DNA of 64,000 nt from Glaciimonas soli (lineage in GTDB: Bacteria; Pseudomonadota; Gammaproteobacteria; Burkholderiales; Burkholderiaceae_D): positions 744,001 through 808,000 of the forward strand of contig NZ_WINI01000001.1 in the NCBI RefSeq assembly GCF_009497155.1, read 5' to 3'. The position numbers and the translations under genes were made by a program. Below, piece after piece: positions 1-8,521 of the stretch. Under the pieces are notes generated by a model. The model was not told the DNA's origin and did not search any database. It worked only from the letters and a program-made list of their open reading frames with translations. Positions within the stretch are counted from its first letter, which is position 1. Every line of letters starts with the position of its first letter.

Positions 1-22
1 AAGCGATCGGTTTGCATCAGCG

Positions 23-1243
23 ATGACTACCCTGCACTTATCTCTGCCTGCTGCACGTGCATTGCAACTTGCGGCGCAAAACCTATTGCAAGCACCACGT
101 AAAAAGGCAACCAAAGAAGATGTCTTAAGCACCATACGCCAAATGCATGTATTGCAAATTGATACAATTCATGTGGTCGCGCGCAGTCCTTATCTGGTGT
201 TGTGGAGTCGGCTCGGAGATTACGAGCCGAAGTGGCTAGAGGCGCTGTTAGAAGAGAAAAAACTGTTTGAGTATTGGGCGCATGAGGCGAGTTTTTTGCC
301 GATAGAAGATTACGGTCTATATCGGCATCGCATGATAGATCCGGGCTCTATGGGCTGGAAATATTCGGCCAAATGGATGCAGGAGCACCGTACAACCATC
401 AATCAGTTGGTCGAACATATTCGCGAAAATGGTCCGGTGCGTTCCGCTGATTTCAAACGCACCGATGGCAAAAGTGGCGGTTGGTGGGAATGGAAACCAG
501 AAAAGCGCTCGCTGGAAGTCTTATTCACCGCCGGTCGTTTAATGATCGCACGACGGCAAAATTTTCATCGCGTCTATGATCTGAGCGAACGAATTCTGCC
601 GGACTGGAACGATGCAGACATGCCGTCCATGGCCGATACGCATCGCACGCTATTGCTAAAAGCAGTACAAGCGCTCGGCGTCGCCAAATCGACCTGGATC
701 GGTGATTATTTCAGAACCGCCAAAAGCCGCCCGACACCACATCCAGAATCCCTGGTTGAAGAAGGCGCTTTGCTCAAAGCCACGGTCGAGGGCTGGGATG
801 CACCAGCGTATATCCATCCCGCGCATCGTGAACTGGCACAGGCAGCAGTCAACGGCACATTAAAACCGACCGTGACAACATTGCTGTCGCCGTTTGACCC
901 TATCGTCTGGGATAGACAACGTGCGCAAGAACTGTTTGATTTTGAGTATCGACTGGAATGCTATACGCCCGAAGCGAAACGGACTTATGGCTATTTCACC
1001 TTGCCTATCCTGCATCGCGGTGCATTGGTCGGACGACTAGACGCCAAAGCACATCGCAGCGACGGCGTGTTTGAAGTAAAGGCGCTATATCTCGAATCTG
1101 GTGTCCGTATTACGCAAAGGCTGACAAGCGATTTAGCTGCTGCACTACAACGTTGTGCGACCTGGCATGGAACAGAAAAAGTGAAGATCAGTCAATGTGA
1201 TCCGCGTGCATTTGGTATCGCCTTGAAGGCTGCAATACTATAA
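23..1243 (+). CDS. ycaQ: YcaQ-family DNA glycosylase (interstrand crosslink repair type)
   Basis: A 406-residue winged-helix protein of the YcaQ/AlkZ (HTH_42) family, whose characterised members unhook DNA interstrand crosslinks by removing alkylated bases. The catalytic QxD motif of the family is visible as Q45-I46-D47, inside the conserved stretch LQIDTIHVVARSPY. Length matches the usual 390-410 residues. The ATG at 23 is the first in frame; only 22 bases precede it in the window, so a longer N terminus cannot be excluded. It stands alone, followed after 73 bases by the beta-lactamase gene on the same strand. Family assignment is firm; the exact lesion spectrum is not readable from sequence. 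Confidence 0.88.
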   Translation: MTTLHLSLPAARALQLAAQNLLQAPRKKATKEDVLSTIRQMHVLQIDTIHVVARSPYLVLWSRLGDYEPKWLEALLEEKKLFEYWAHEASFLPIEDYGLYRHRMIDPGSMGWKYSAKWMQEHRTTINQLVEHIRENGPVRSADFKRTDGKSGGWWEWKPEKRSLEVLFTAGRLMIARRQNFHRVYDLSERILPDWNDADMPSMADTHRTLLLKAVQALGVAKSTWIGDYFRTAKSRPTPHPESLVEEGALLKATVEGWDAPAYIHPAHRELAQAAVNGTLKPTVTTLLSPFDPIVWDRQRAQELFDFEYRLECYTPEAKRTYGYFTLPILHRGALVGRLDAKAHRSDGVFEVKALYLESGVRITQRLTSDLAAALQRCATWHGTEKVKISQCDPRAFGIALKAAIL

Positions 1244-1316
1244 TTGCTGCACCTTCGTCATTTTTCCCTCTGTTTTACGTATTTCTTATTTTCATCATCC
1301 CAAGGATTATCCAAAA

Positions 1317-2501
1317 ATGCATCACAAAGCGCTAAGCACATTAAAATTTCTGCCAATGTTAGTCTGTTTTATCTCTGGCAGCAGCTATGCAGCCGGCAAC
1401 CTCGGTCAACCCACAATCGCGGAAACCGTAGACGCGACAATCAAACCGTTGGTACAAAAATATAATATCCCGGGAATGGCCATCGCCATTACCGTCGATG
1501 GCAAGAATTATTTTTATAACTATGGTGTGGCATCCAAGGAAACCAAACAAGCGATCACCAATGCCACGCTTTTTGAAATTGGATCAATGAGCAAAACATT
1601 TACGGCTACTCTGGCCTCTTCTGCTCAAGTCGATGGCAAACTTTCTTTTTCGGATAATGCCAGCAAATATTTACCTGCCTTGCGCGGCAGCAGCTTCGAC
1701 AATATCAGCCTGCTTAACCTTGGAACGCACACGTCCGGCGGCCTGCCGCTGCAATTTCCAGACGACGTTCAGACTAACGATCAATTATTCGCGTATTACA
1801 AGAACTGGAAACCGGATCATCCTGCTGGTACCTATCGGACTTATTCCAATCCCAGCATCGGCATGCTCGGGATGATTACAGCGAAAAGCATGAATATCTC
1901 TTATGACGATGCGATTGAAAAGAAATTATTCCCTGCGCTTGGCATAAAACATAGTTACATCAATGTGCCAGCAAACCAGATGAAATATTACGCACAGGGC
2001 TATACCAAAACGGATGCGCCTGTCAGACTGAATCCAGGAATACTGTCATCCGAAGCCTACGGAGTAAAGTCCAATACGGTGGACATGATTCGTTTTGTGG
2101 AAGCCAACATGCAAGTCATCAAACTGGATCAAAAGTTGCAGCGTGCGATCAATGACACGCACACCGGATATTTCAAAGCGGGTGGCATGACACAAGATTT
2201 GATATGGGAACAGTATCCCCAATCGGCTGACCTGAATCAGGTGCTGGAAGGCAATTCCGATGCCATGGTTTACAACCCGACGAAAGTCACTGAGATCACG
2301 CCACCGCTAGCGCCGCAAAAAGATGTGTATATCAATAAAACCGGGTCGACCAACGGTTTTGGCGGTTACGTTGCCTTTATTCCAGCAAGTAAAATAGGTA
2401 TCGTCATACTGGCAAATAAAAACTATCCGGTTGATGCGAGAGTGACGGCGGCCTATCAAATATTGAGCCAGTTGAAAAGTGAGATTACGCAAAAAAAGTA
2501 A
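1317..2501 (+). CDS. ampC: Class C (AmpC-type) beta-lactamase
   Basis: Serine beta-lactamase of class C, 394 residues, predicted periplasmic: a hydrophobic signal peptide occupies about residues 9-26 (ending SSYAA). All three active-site elements are present: S90-M-S-K93 (nucleophile Ser90), Y176-S-N178 and K341-T-G343. Around these the protein carries AmpC-like stretches such as GGLPLQFPDDV and YSNPSIGMLG, which distinguish it from EstB esterases and DD-peptidases. Unlike classical inducible ampC loci there is no divergent ampR; the next gene downstream encodes an efflux pump on the opposite strand. Hydrolytic spectrum and expression level are unknown. Class assignment is strong; true cephalosporinase activity is inferred. 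Confidence 0.88.
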   Translation: MHHKALSTLKFLPMLVCFISGSSYAAGNLGQPTIAETVDATIKPLVQKYNIPGMAIAITVDGKNYFYNYGVASKETKQAITNATLFEIGSMSKTFTATLASSAQVDGKLSFSDNASKYLPALRGSSFDNISLLNLGTHTSGGLPLQFPDDVQTNDQLFAYYKNWKPDHPAGTYRTYSNPSIGMLGMITAKSMNISYDDAIEKKLFPALGIKHSYINVPANQMKYYAQGYTKTDAPVRLNPGILSSEAYGVKSNTVDMIRFVEANMQVIKLDQKLQRAINDTHTGYFKAGGMTQDLIWEQYPQSADLNQVLEGNSDAMVYNPTKVTEITPPLAPQKDVYINKTGSTNGFGGYVAFIPASKIGIVILANKNYPVDARVTAAYQILSQLKSEITQKK

Positions 2502-2529
2502 TCTCATCTCTGCTGTAATTGTTGGGTAT

Positions 2530-2558
2530 TACCTGCGCAGTTGGCAACTGCACAGGTA
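2530..2558. terminator. Hairpin downstream of ampC
   Basis: A near-perfect inverted repeat, TACCTG-c-GCAGTT / AACTGC-a-CAGGTA with a three-base centre, lies 28 bases after the ampC stop. It lacks a T-run, so it may terminate weakly or only stabilise the mRNA end. It sits between the convergent ampC and PACE genes. Confidence 0.45.
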
Positions 2559-2617
2559 CTTAAGTAAGTCCAATTACTGAATTGCGCAGGCGGGCACAGC
2601 GCAAATTTACACTGCGC

Positions 2618-3079
2618 TTACACTGCTCTCACGCGTCGCGCCATCAATCTTGCTCGGACTTTGTCATAGATCAGATTAAACAAAAACGTATAAGGCAAGA
2701 AATACAAAATCAAACCAACATCAAGAATAAAAGCATCTAACATACTCACACCCAGCCACCAGGCAGCCAACGGTACCAGCATCACCACCAAACCAAACTC
2801 AAACGCAGTAGCATGCGCAATCCGCACGACAACGGTACGTATTAACTGATAACGCTGTTCGATTTTTTCAAACAGCATGTTAAACACCATATTCCAAGCC
2901 ATCGCCACCGACGAGAACATCAATGCCAATGCGCCGGCATGCGCCATCGGCACTCCCATCGCCCATGCCACAATGGGCGCACTGGTAAGCACGGCCAATG
3001 ACTCAAACATCACCATGTGCAAGCAACGCTCAGGAAAGGTTTTGGGCGGGGTCATACTTTTTGAAGTGCTTTTGCTCAT
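2618..3079 (-). CDS. PACE-family multidrug efflux pump (chlorhexidine/AceI type)
   Basis: A 153-residue, four-helix inner-membrane protein of the proteobacterial antimicrobial compound efflux (PACE) family, which exports biocides such as chlorhexidine or short polyamines by proton antiport. It shows the tandem BTP-domain architecture: two copies of the R-x-x-H-x-x-x-FE signature (ERCLHMVMFE and VRIAHATAFE) and the Trp-Asn motif in the first helix pair (AWNMVFN). The start at 3079 is preferred over a start 33 bases upstream because a GGAG box lies five bases before it. The gene is divergent from the LysR gene at 3201, the typical arrangement of AceI with its regulator AceR. Substrate is not predictable. 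Confidence 0.85.
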   Translation of the reverse strand: MSKSTSKSMTPPKTFPERCLHMVMFESLAVLTSAPIVAWAMGVPMAHAGALALMFSSVAMAWNMVFNMLFEKIEQRYQLIRTVVVRIAHATAFEFGLVVMLVPLAAWWLGVSMLDAFILDVGLILYFLPYTFLFNLIYDKVRARLMARRVRAV

Positions 3080-3140
3080 CACTGCTCCGATAAAAGGATA
3101 CTGTAGGTGCATTTCTTAAAATGAATGCAGTTATTATCCT

Positions 3141-3156
3141 CAGTATTACTGATACT
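3141..3156. promoter_or_regulatory. Candidate LysR operator in PACE/LysR intergenic region
   Basis: Within the 121-base divergent spacer lies CAGTA-t-TACTG (3141-3151), overlapping AGTAT-N5-ATACT (3142-3156). Such dyads fit the T-N11-A style binding sites of LysR regulators. No experimental support; the call rests on the symmetry and on its position between the regulator and its probable target. Confidence 0.4.
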
Positions 3157-3200
3157 ATAAAGCTAGTTATCATCGGAAATATCGATACATTGGAATAAGC

Positions 3201-4061
3201 ATGTCCCACTCGTTAGAATCCTTATTCATGTTTGTTGAAACAGCAAGCCTGGGCTCGTTTTCGGCCGCGGCGCGCAAACTCAACAAGCAACAATCGACCG
3301 TTAGCGAAGCCATTGCCAATCTGGAAATTGATTTGGGATTAAGTTTGTTCGACCGTAGCACCCGGCGTCCAACCTTGACTGTACACGGCAAAGCAATGTT
3401 GGTGCATGCGCAACAGGTATTGGATGCCAGCGACCGCTTATCACGTTCGGCGCACAAACTGGCCGGTGGCCTGGAATCTGCCTTGACGCTGGTACTGTCA
3501 GACACTTACCAATCTGTCCGTTTCGAAGCGATTTTCACTGAATTCGAGCAGCGTTATCCCGAACTGGAGCTGGAATGCATGATAGCGGAGCATGGCGATG
3601 TGGTGGCGTTAGTGCAAGAAGGTCGGGCGCAATTGGGACTGGTCGGTTCGCAGCCCGATTACCCGCCCGATGTCGGATTTGAATCAGTGGCTGAGCGCTC
3701 CGAGATTGGCTTGTATGTCGGCAAAAGGCACCCGCTTGCCACCGCAGATCAAGTTACCACTGCGATGCTGCATCAGGCGCGCGAATTACGAATTAATACT
3801 TATCGCAATGACACCATCGAGCGCCGGCGCGGTATCTGTTGGTCATCTTCCAGTTATTTGTTATTACTGGAAATGACCGAACTAGGATTTGGCTGGGCGG
3901 AACTGCCGCGCTGGCTGGTCAAACGCTTTGCTGCCGAAGGTTTGCTGGAGCTGCAGGTACGTGGCTGGCCAAAAAGTTTGCAAGTTGATGCGGTCTGGTC
4001 CAGGCGACATGGACTTGGAGAAGCGGGAGGATGGTTGCTAGATACTTTGCTGATGCCATGA
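3201..4061 (+). CDS. LysR-family transcriptional regulator, likely controls the PACE pump
   Basis: A 286-residue LysR-type regulator. The N-terminal winged helix-turn-helix covers about residues 1-60 (GSFSAAARKLNKQQSTVS, then the FDRSTRRPTLT wing), followed by a periplasmic-binding-protein-like effector domain. It is slightly shorter than the usual 295-310 residues. The gene is divergent from the PACE pump gene, the classic arrangement for a LysR protein activating its neighbour, and a dyad lies in the shared promoter. Start ATG at 3201 is preceded by a GGAA box. Regulation of the pump is inferred from position only; the effector is unknown. Confidence 0.85.
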   Translation: MSHSLESLFMFVETASLGSFSAAARKLNKQQSTVSEAIANLEIDLGLSLFDRSTRRPTLTVHGKAMLVHAQQVLDASDRLSRSAHKLAGGLESALTLVLSDTYQSVRFEAIFTEFEQRYPELELECMIAEHGDVVALVQEGRAQLGLVGSQPDYPPDVGFESVAERSEIGLYVGKRHPLATADQVTTAMLHQARELRINTYRNDTIERRRGICWSSSSYLLLLEMTELGFGWAELPRWLVKRFAAEGLLELQVRGWPKSLQVDAVWSRRHGLGEAGGWLLDTLLMP

Positions 4062-4125
4062 ACTCATTTGGCTTTTCGGCATCACATGTAGAATGTTTTT
4101 TCAAACCGTCAGCCATTTGCCAAAT

Positions 4126-4692
4126 ATGAAACACACTTACGCCAAATCATCCATCGTCGCCCTGCTCGCTATGATCGTATGCACGATCACGACCTTACCT
4201 GCTAACGCCCACGAGGCGCATGTGCATGGAGTAGGTACGCTAGACGTTGCCACAGACGGCGCGCAATTGAATCTGCATCTGGATACACCGTTGATGAATT
4301 TATTAGGATTTGAACATCCGGCCAACAGTGAAAAAGATCAGCTAGCCGCAAAAAAAATGGCGCAACAGTTACGCGCTGCAGGCAACATATTTATCACCAC
4401 CACAGATGCCGAATGTAAGCTAACCTCAGTCAAATTGGAATCAGCCGCATTAACTCCCGCTCTATTGGGTGAACCGGTCTCCGCAAAAAAATCAATTACA
4501 GCACCATCAGAACATGCCGACCTGAATGCCGATTTCGTTTTTCAATGTGCGCATCCTGAACGTTTAAAAACCATCGACGTCAAACTGTTCAGCGCGTTTC
4601 AAGGCTTCCAAAAAATCAACGTACAAATGGTGACGCCTAAGAAACAATTAGCGGCAACGTTAACGCCATCGGCATTTCGAATTTCCTGGTAA
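4126..4692 (+). CDS. DUF2796 / ZrgA-like periplasmic zinc-uptake protein
   Basis: A 188-residue secreted protein of the DUF2796 (ZrgA) family. A signal peptide ends near PANA28, and the mature protein begins HEAHVHGVG, the hallmark His-rich start of the family. Vibrio ZrgA takes part in zinc acquisition with an ABC pair; here the next two genes encode exactly such an ATPase and FtsX-like permease. The long His/Asp-rich loop of some homologues is missing; only scattered His residues remain in the middle. The start at 4126 is chosen over 4093 because it gives a canonical signal peptide. Zinc as substrate is inferred from the family. Confidence 0.75.
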   Translation: MKHTYAKSSIVALLAMIVCTITTLPANAHEAHVHGVGTLDVATDGAQLNLHLDTPLMNLLGFEHPANSEKDQLAAKKMAQQLRAAGNIFITTTDAECKLTSVKLESAALTPALLGEPVSAKKSITAPSEHADLNADFVFQCAHPERLKTIDVKLFSAFQGFQKINVQMVTPKKQLAATLTPSAFRISW

Positions 4693-4724
4693 TTTTCCTG
4701 ATCAGTTATTGATAACCTGAATAG

Positions 4725-5441
4725 ATGAACACAACAAACGACACCGTCATCGATCTGCAAAACGTCTCCTTCAGTTGGCCAAAGCAGACCGTCCCGACTT
4801 TGCAGATGGATGCGTTCACGGTACAACGGCAAGATCAAGTGTTCATTTCCGGCCCTAGCGGCAGCGGGAAAAGCACCTTACTGGCGCTGATTGGCGGTAT
4901 CGTCGTGCCACAGCTAGGCACCATCACCTTGCTCGGTACTGAACTGCATAGCATTTCGGCTTCGGCACGCGACCAGTTTCGCGTCGATCACATCGGTTTT
5001 GTGTTTCAACAATTCAATCTGATTCCCTATTTATCAATACTCGATAACGTGTTGCTGCCGTGTCAGTTTTCAAAATATCGGCGGCAACGGGCGCTTGCAC
5101 AAGGAGCGACTTTGCGCGCAGCGGCGGAATCACTGTTGCAGCATCTCGATCTGGCACCAGCGCTTTGGAATAAGCCAGTTACCCAATTATCGATAGGCCA
5201 GCAACAGCGCGTCGCCGCAGCGCGTGCCTTGATTGGGCAACCCGAAATCATAGTCGCCGATGAGCCGACTTCAGCCTTAGATGCAGACCGTCAGCAAGGT
5301 TTTCTCGATCTGGTACAACGCGAATGTGCACAAGCCCGCTCTACCTTGTTATTTGTCAGTCATGATCAACGTCTGTCTACGCACTTCAGTCATCAACTCG
5401 CGTTGAATGAACTCAATCATGCAGCACATGCGGAGGCGTAA
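4725..5441 (+). CDS. ABC transporter ATP-binding protein, LolD/MacB type (Zrg-like)
   Basis: A 238-residue ABC ATPase. Walker A is G43-PSGSGK-S-T51; the signature reads LSIGQQQRV rather than LSGGQ, followed by Walker B IIVADEPTSALD and a switch His in VSHD. The sequence type is that of LolD/MacB/FtsE ATPases that pair with FtsX-like permeases, not classical importers. It lies 32 bases after the DUF2796 gene and abuts the permease gene directly (TAA then ATG), so the three are surely one transcription unit. It probably powers a mechanotransmission-type complex working with the periplasmic DUF2796 protein; the precise role is inferred from context. Confidence 0.85.
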   Translation: MNTTNDTVIDLQNVSFSWPKQTVPTLQMDAFTVQRQDQVFISGPSGSGKSTLLALIGGIVVPQLGTITLLGTELHSISASARDQFRVDHIGFVFQQFNLIPYLSILDNVLLPCQFSKYRRQRALAQGATLRAAAESLLQHLDLAPALWNKPVTQLSIGQQQRVAAARALIGQPEIIVADEPTSALDADRQQGFLDLVQRECAQARSTLLFVSHDQRLSTHFSHQLALNELNHAAHAEA

Positions 5442-6710
5442 ATGCAAGTAATTACGCTAATCCGTTTAGCTGCCAGCAGCGCCTGGAATCGCCGTTTTAC
5501 ATTAGGCTTGATACTGTTATCGATCGCTTTATCGGCCACCTTATTATTAGGTATAGAGCGCATTCGACATGATGTACGCGAGAGCTTTTCGCAATCTGTT
5601 TCCGGTACCGATTTAGTCGTCGGCGCACGTACCAGTTCAGTACAATTAATGCTGTATGCGATTTTTCATATCGGCGGCGCGACCAATAATATTGGCTGGG
5701 ATAGCGCTCAAAAATTGGCAAACAATCCCGCAGTCGCCTGGACCATTCCACTCTCACTGGGGGATTCGCATCGCGGTTTTCCGGTGCTGGCAACCAATCA
5801 GAATTATTTCGATCATTTTCATTACGGCGATCAGCAAGCGCTGCATTTTGCAGAGGGCGCACCGTTTCATAGCGTGTTTCAAACTGTATTGGGTGCTGAC
5901 GTCGCCCAACAGTTGCATTACAAAATCGGTGACAAAATCATTCTCAGTCATGGCAGCGGCGGCGCCCATTTGACCGAGCACGCCGACAAGCCCTTTACTG
6001 TCGTCGGCATTCTGGCCAAAACCGGCACGCCGGTTGATCGCACCGTCCATATCGGCTTGGATGCGATGGAAGCTATCCATTTAGATTGGGAAGCAGGCGC
6101 ACCGATCAAAGGCTTAGTCATTCCTGAAGAAATGGTGAAAAAATTTGATTTAACACCAAAGACCGTAACAGCTGTTCTCGTCGGTTTGAAAAATCGCGCC
6201 AGCGTATTTGCATTACAACGTGAGATTGCCGCCGATAAGGATGATCCACAAATGGCAGTGTTGCCCGGCGTAGCGCTAGACGAATTATGGCAAGTGGTTG
6301 GTATTGGCGAACAAGCGCTGCTGGCAGTCTCAGCAATGGTCGTCGTGGTAGGTTTGGCCGGTTTGATTTCTTCAATACTGGCCAGCTTAGGTGAGCGTCG
6401 GCGCGAATTGGCGATCTTGCGTTCGGTTGGCGCCCATCCACGCGATATCTTTTTCCTGCTGGCGCTAGAAGGTTTGGGCGTGATGTTAATCGGCGTTTTG
6501 CTCGGCATCGTCATCTTAAACCTCGCCATTTGGACATTGGGTCCAGTGCTTGCCACCCAATTTGGTATCAGCTTGCATCCCAATTTACCGACTACAGGAG
6601 AATGGTGGCTACTGTTGTGGATGGTGATCGCCGGTTTGGTGGCGAGCTTGTTACCGGGCCTGCGCGCCTATCGCTTGAGTTTGTCGGATGGATTGACACC
6701 GCGAGCATAA
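5442..6710 (+). CDS. FtsX-like ABC transporter permease (Zrg-like)
   Basis: A 422-residue permease with the MacB/LolCE fold: one N-terminal transmembrane helix (about residues 18-37), a large periplasmic domain, and three C-terminal helices. The FtsX signature region, with a cytoplasmic loop GERRRELAILRSVGA between helices 2 and 3, is clear. It starts immediately after the stop of the ATPase gene, with which it must form the complex. The next gene is convergent, 22 bases away, ending the operon. Family is firm; the metal-uptake role follows from the DUF2796 partner only. Confidence 0.85.
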   Translation: MQVITLIRLAASSAWNRRFTLGLILLSIALSATLLLGIERIRHDVRESFSQSVSGTDLVVGARTSSVQLMLYAIFHIGGATNNIGWDSAQKLANNPAVAWTIPLSLGDSHRGFPVLATNQNYFDHFHYGDQQALHFAEGAPFHSVFQTVLGADVAQQLHYKIGDKIILSHGSGGAHLTEHADKPFTVVGILAKTGTPVDRTVHIGLDAMEAIHLDWEAGAPIKGLVIPEEMVKKFDLTPKTVTAVLVGLKNRASVFALQREIAADKDDPQMAVLPGVALDELWQVVGIGEQALLAVSAMVVVVGLAGLISSILASLGERRRELAILRSVGAHPRDIFFLLALEGLGVMLIGVLLGIVILNLAIWTLGPVLATQFGISLHPNLPTTGEWWLLLWMVIAGLVASLLPGLRAYRLSLSDGLTPRA

Positions 6711-6732
6711 AGACGCGCAGGAATTGCATTTT

Positions 6733-7605
6733 TTATGAAAGCCTATCAATTTCCACTTCTAGTTCGACTATCGTTTTTTGCTGATGAATCACTTTGCACT
6801 GAAAAGTATATCGCGGCGATATGGATGCCGTCGGGATGAATTCCGCCTGAAATGACAATGGATCGCTCGATGAAATCAACTGCTTTACATCAAGCTTCAC
6901 CTGATGAATCGCATATTTTTCTTCCGCACCAATCACATGATGGAATAATTTTCCGGCAACTTGCAGCAAACTATAGGCAATGATCGCGACAGGCCAGGCT
7001 GGGTAGCCAGAAAAATGGCCCGCGCATTGATCCGGCTCAAGAGCACTGCTGTGCGCAATCAAGCCAGTGTTACTTGCTTTGTCAAAGCGTAGTGGTATTG
7101 ATTGTTTGTATGGCGAGTCAGATAACGCGATGACTTGATTGTTACTGAAATTGGAAAACATGCGTTTAAATAATTTTTCGGGCAAGACTGAATACTCAAC
7201 CAGCAACGTAGCAAAAGTTTCATTATCAGATGCGGATGTAAAAGACTTCAACGTGCGTGCGTTTCCATTTTCATCGGGAATAATTTTTGCCAATGCATGT
7301 AGCACTTGCTCGGGCTGAGCATTCTGCTTTTCCTGGCGTAAGGCTATGTAGTGCGCTTTCATCGCCAGATAATAAACACGCTCGTCATGTGGCAAGGCAG
7401 CTGCCGCTGCACATGAACCTAAAATGGCTAAATGTCGCCCCAATTCTGCGGCACTCACCAATCCACATTCATAGCCCATTGCCTGCTCTGGAACAAAATC
7501 ACCATATACCGTACCATCATCGTCTTTTGTTAACTGTTTAAATGCAAAATAGGGAGGGTCCACGGCGATACGTCGATGGATGGTCGAGAGATCTAATGAT
7601 TGCAT
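6733..7605 (-). CDS. Double hot-dog fold protein, FabA/FabZ-like (function unknown)
   Basis: A 290-residue cytosolic protein that I do not recognise as a named family. Its second half has the pattern of a hot-dog acyl-thioester enzyme: AGHFSGYPAWPVAIIAYSLL resembles the FabZ/FabA GHFPGxPxxPG segment, followed by strands ending in IVELEVEI. The first half (GYECGLVSAAELGRHLA, then YYLAMKAHY) looks like a second, diverged hot-dog, so the whole is probably a tandem fold. The FabZ catalytic His-Glu pair is not obvious beyond GHF. The start at 7605 is supported by an AAGGA box seven bases upstream; a start 57 bases further up has none. It is divergent from the DUF3299 gene with paired palindromes between. 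Confidence 0.6.
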   Translation of the reverse strand: MQSLDLSTIHRRIAVDPPYFAFKQLTKDDDGTVYGDFVPEQAMGYECGLVSAAELGRHLAILGSCAAAAALPHDERVYYLAMKAHYIALRQEKQNAQPEQVLHALAKIIPDENGNARTLKSFTSASDNETFATLLVEYSVLPEKLFKRMFSNFSNNQVIALSDSPYKQSIPLRFDKASNTGLIAHSSALEPDQCAGHFSGYPAWPVAIIAYSLLQVAGKLFHHVIGAEEKYAIHQVKLDVKQLISSSDPLSFQAEFIPTASISPRYTFQCKVIHQQKTIVELEVEIDRLS

Positions 7606-7677
7606 AAAATTTTCCTTAATGAAGTTAACAAAAATCACCAAAAAAGAGCAACATGAACTCATATGAACAGGTCACGG

Positions 7678-7744
7678 AATTTATATTGCAAAGCAACATT
7701 TATTCAGCTTAGTTCACAAAATTCATATTGCAAGGCAACATTCG
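7678..7744. promoter_or_regulatory. Two 25-bp direct repeats, each with a TTGC-N3-GCAA palindrome
   Basis: The sequences at 7678-7702 and 7720-7744 match at about 21 of 25 positions. Each contains the dyad ATATTGC-N3-GCAACAT (6 of 7 pairs complementary), and the copies start exactly 42 bases apart, four turns of B-DNA. They lie in the 237-base spacer between the divergent hot-dog and DUF3299 genes, so a dimeric repressor or activator binding cooperatively on one DNA face is likely. The regulator is unknown; the motif does not look like the Zur or Fur consensus I remember. Confidence 0.55.
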
Positions 7745-7842
7745 TTTTTTCTTCGAAATACAAATTCATGCTTGTTTTATACTTGGCATAAATTGCCGGA
7801 AATGCAATCAACAGACGCTACACAGATGATATTTACTTACTT

Positions 7843-8514
7843 ATGAAAACATTTTTATGGATAGCCTTAATTGTCATCGCAGGTCTGGCAACGGGATCAA
7901 TTGGACGCTATTTTTTTCAACAACATAACAAGCCTGCCGTCACGCAAGACAGTAGCGATAGCGGCTATAAAATCGGCGATCGCTTGCAACAAACCCCTTT
8001 AGTCGCGTCAGAACCCACCACCACAACAACGACGCCAGCGACCTCAACTTCGCCATTTACGGAAATCAAATGGGAGCAATTGGCCCCTGCCGATTGGGAC
8101 CCGATGCAACCGTTTAAAGGCATCGACCTAAGCAAAATGGATGATGCTGATCCACGCGCAGATGCAGCATTACAAAAAGCGAAAGAGTGGTGGAAAAATG
8201 CGCCGGTCAATCCAGCCATGAACGGTAAAGCTGTCAAGATTGCCGGTTTTGTCGTGTCGTTAGAGCGGGAAGGCGATGCGCTGAAAGAATTCTTGTTAGT
8301 CCCCTATTTCGGCGGCTGCATCCACGTGCCACCGCCACCGGCGAATCAAATCATTCATGTGCATAGCGACAAAGCGATAAAAGGCATACGGACGATGGAT
8401 GCGGTGTGGATTAGCGGCGTGATCACGGTCAAACCGTCGTCGACACAAATGGGAGATGCCGGGTATTCTGTGGCTGCGCAGCAGGTGGATTTGTATAAAG
8501 TAGCGGAAAAGTGA
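7843..8514 (+). CDS. DUF3299 periplasmic protein (ZrgD-like)
   Basis: A 223-residue envelope protein with one N-terminal hydrophobic segment (about residues 4-22) that acts as signal or anchor, a Thr/Pro-rich linker (residues 50-65) and a C-terminal DUF3299 domain. The domain is recognised by the conserved stretch FLLVPYFGGCIHVPPPP (one Cys, OB-fold-like strands), followed by IRTMDAVWISG. In some genomes DUF3299 proteins are encoded with DUF2796/ABC clusters of the Zrg type, which agrees with the neighbours at 4126-6710, although here a hot-dog gene on the other strand separates them. Function at molecular level is not known. Confidence 0.75.
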   Translation: MKTFLWIALIVIAGLATGSIGRYFFQQHNKPAVTQDSSDSGYKIGDRLQQTPLVASEPTTTTTTPATSTSPFTEIKWEQLAPADWDPMQPFKGIDLSKMDDADPRADAALQKAKEWWKNAPVNPAMNGKAVKIAGFVVSLEREGDALKEFLLVPYFGGCIHVPPPPANQIIHVHSDKAIKGIRTMDAVWISGVITVKPSSTQMGDAGYSVAAQQVDLYKVAEK

Positions 8515-8521
8515 GATAGCG

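Noticed and set aside
1244-1465. 73-residue frame after ycaQ
   Set aside because: Overlaps the start and signal peptide of the beta-lactamase in another frame and begins at a weak TTG.
5948-6583. 211-residue frame antisense to the FtsX-like permease
   Set aside because: Low-complexity composition and full overlap with a well-supported gene.
6733-7605. Calling the hot-dog protein FabZ or FabA
   Set aside because: Too long for either, and catalytic residues are not clear; only the fold is supported.
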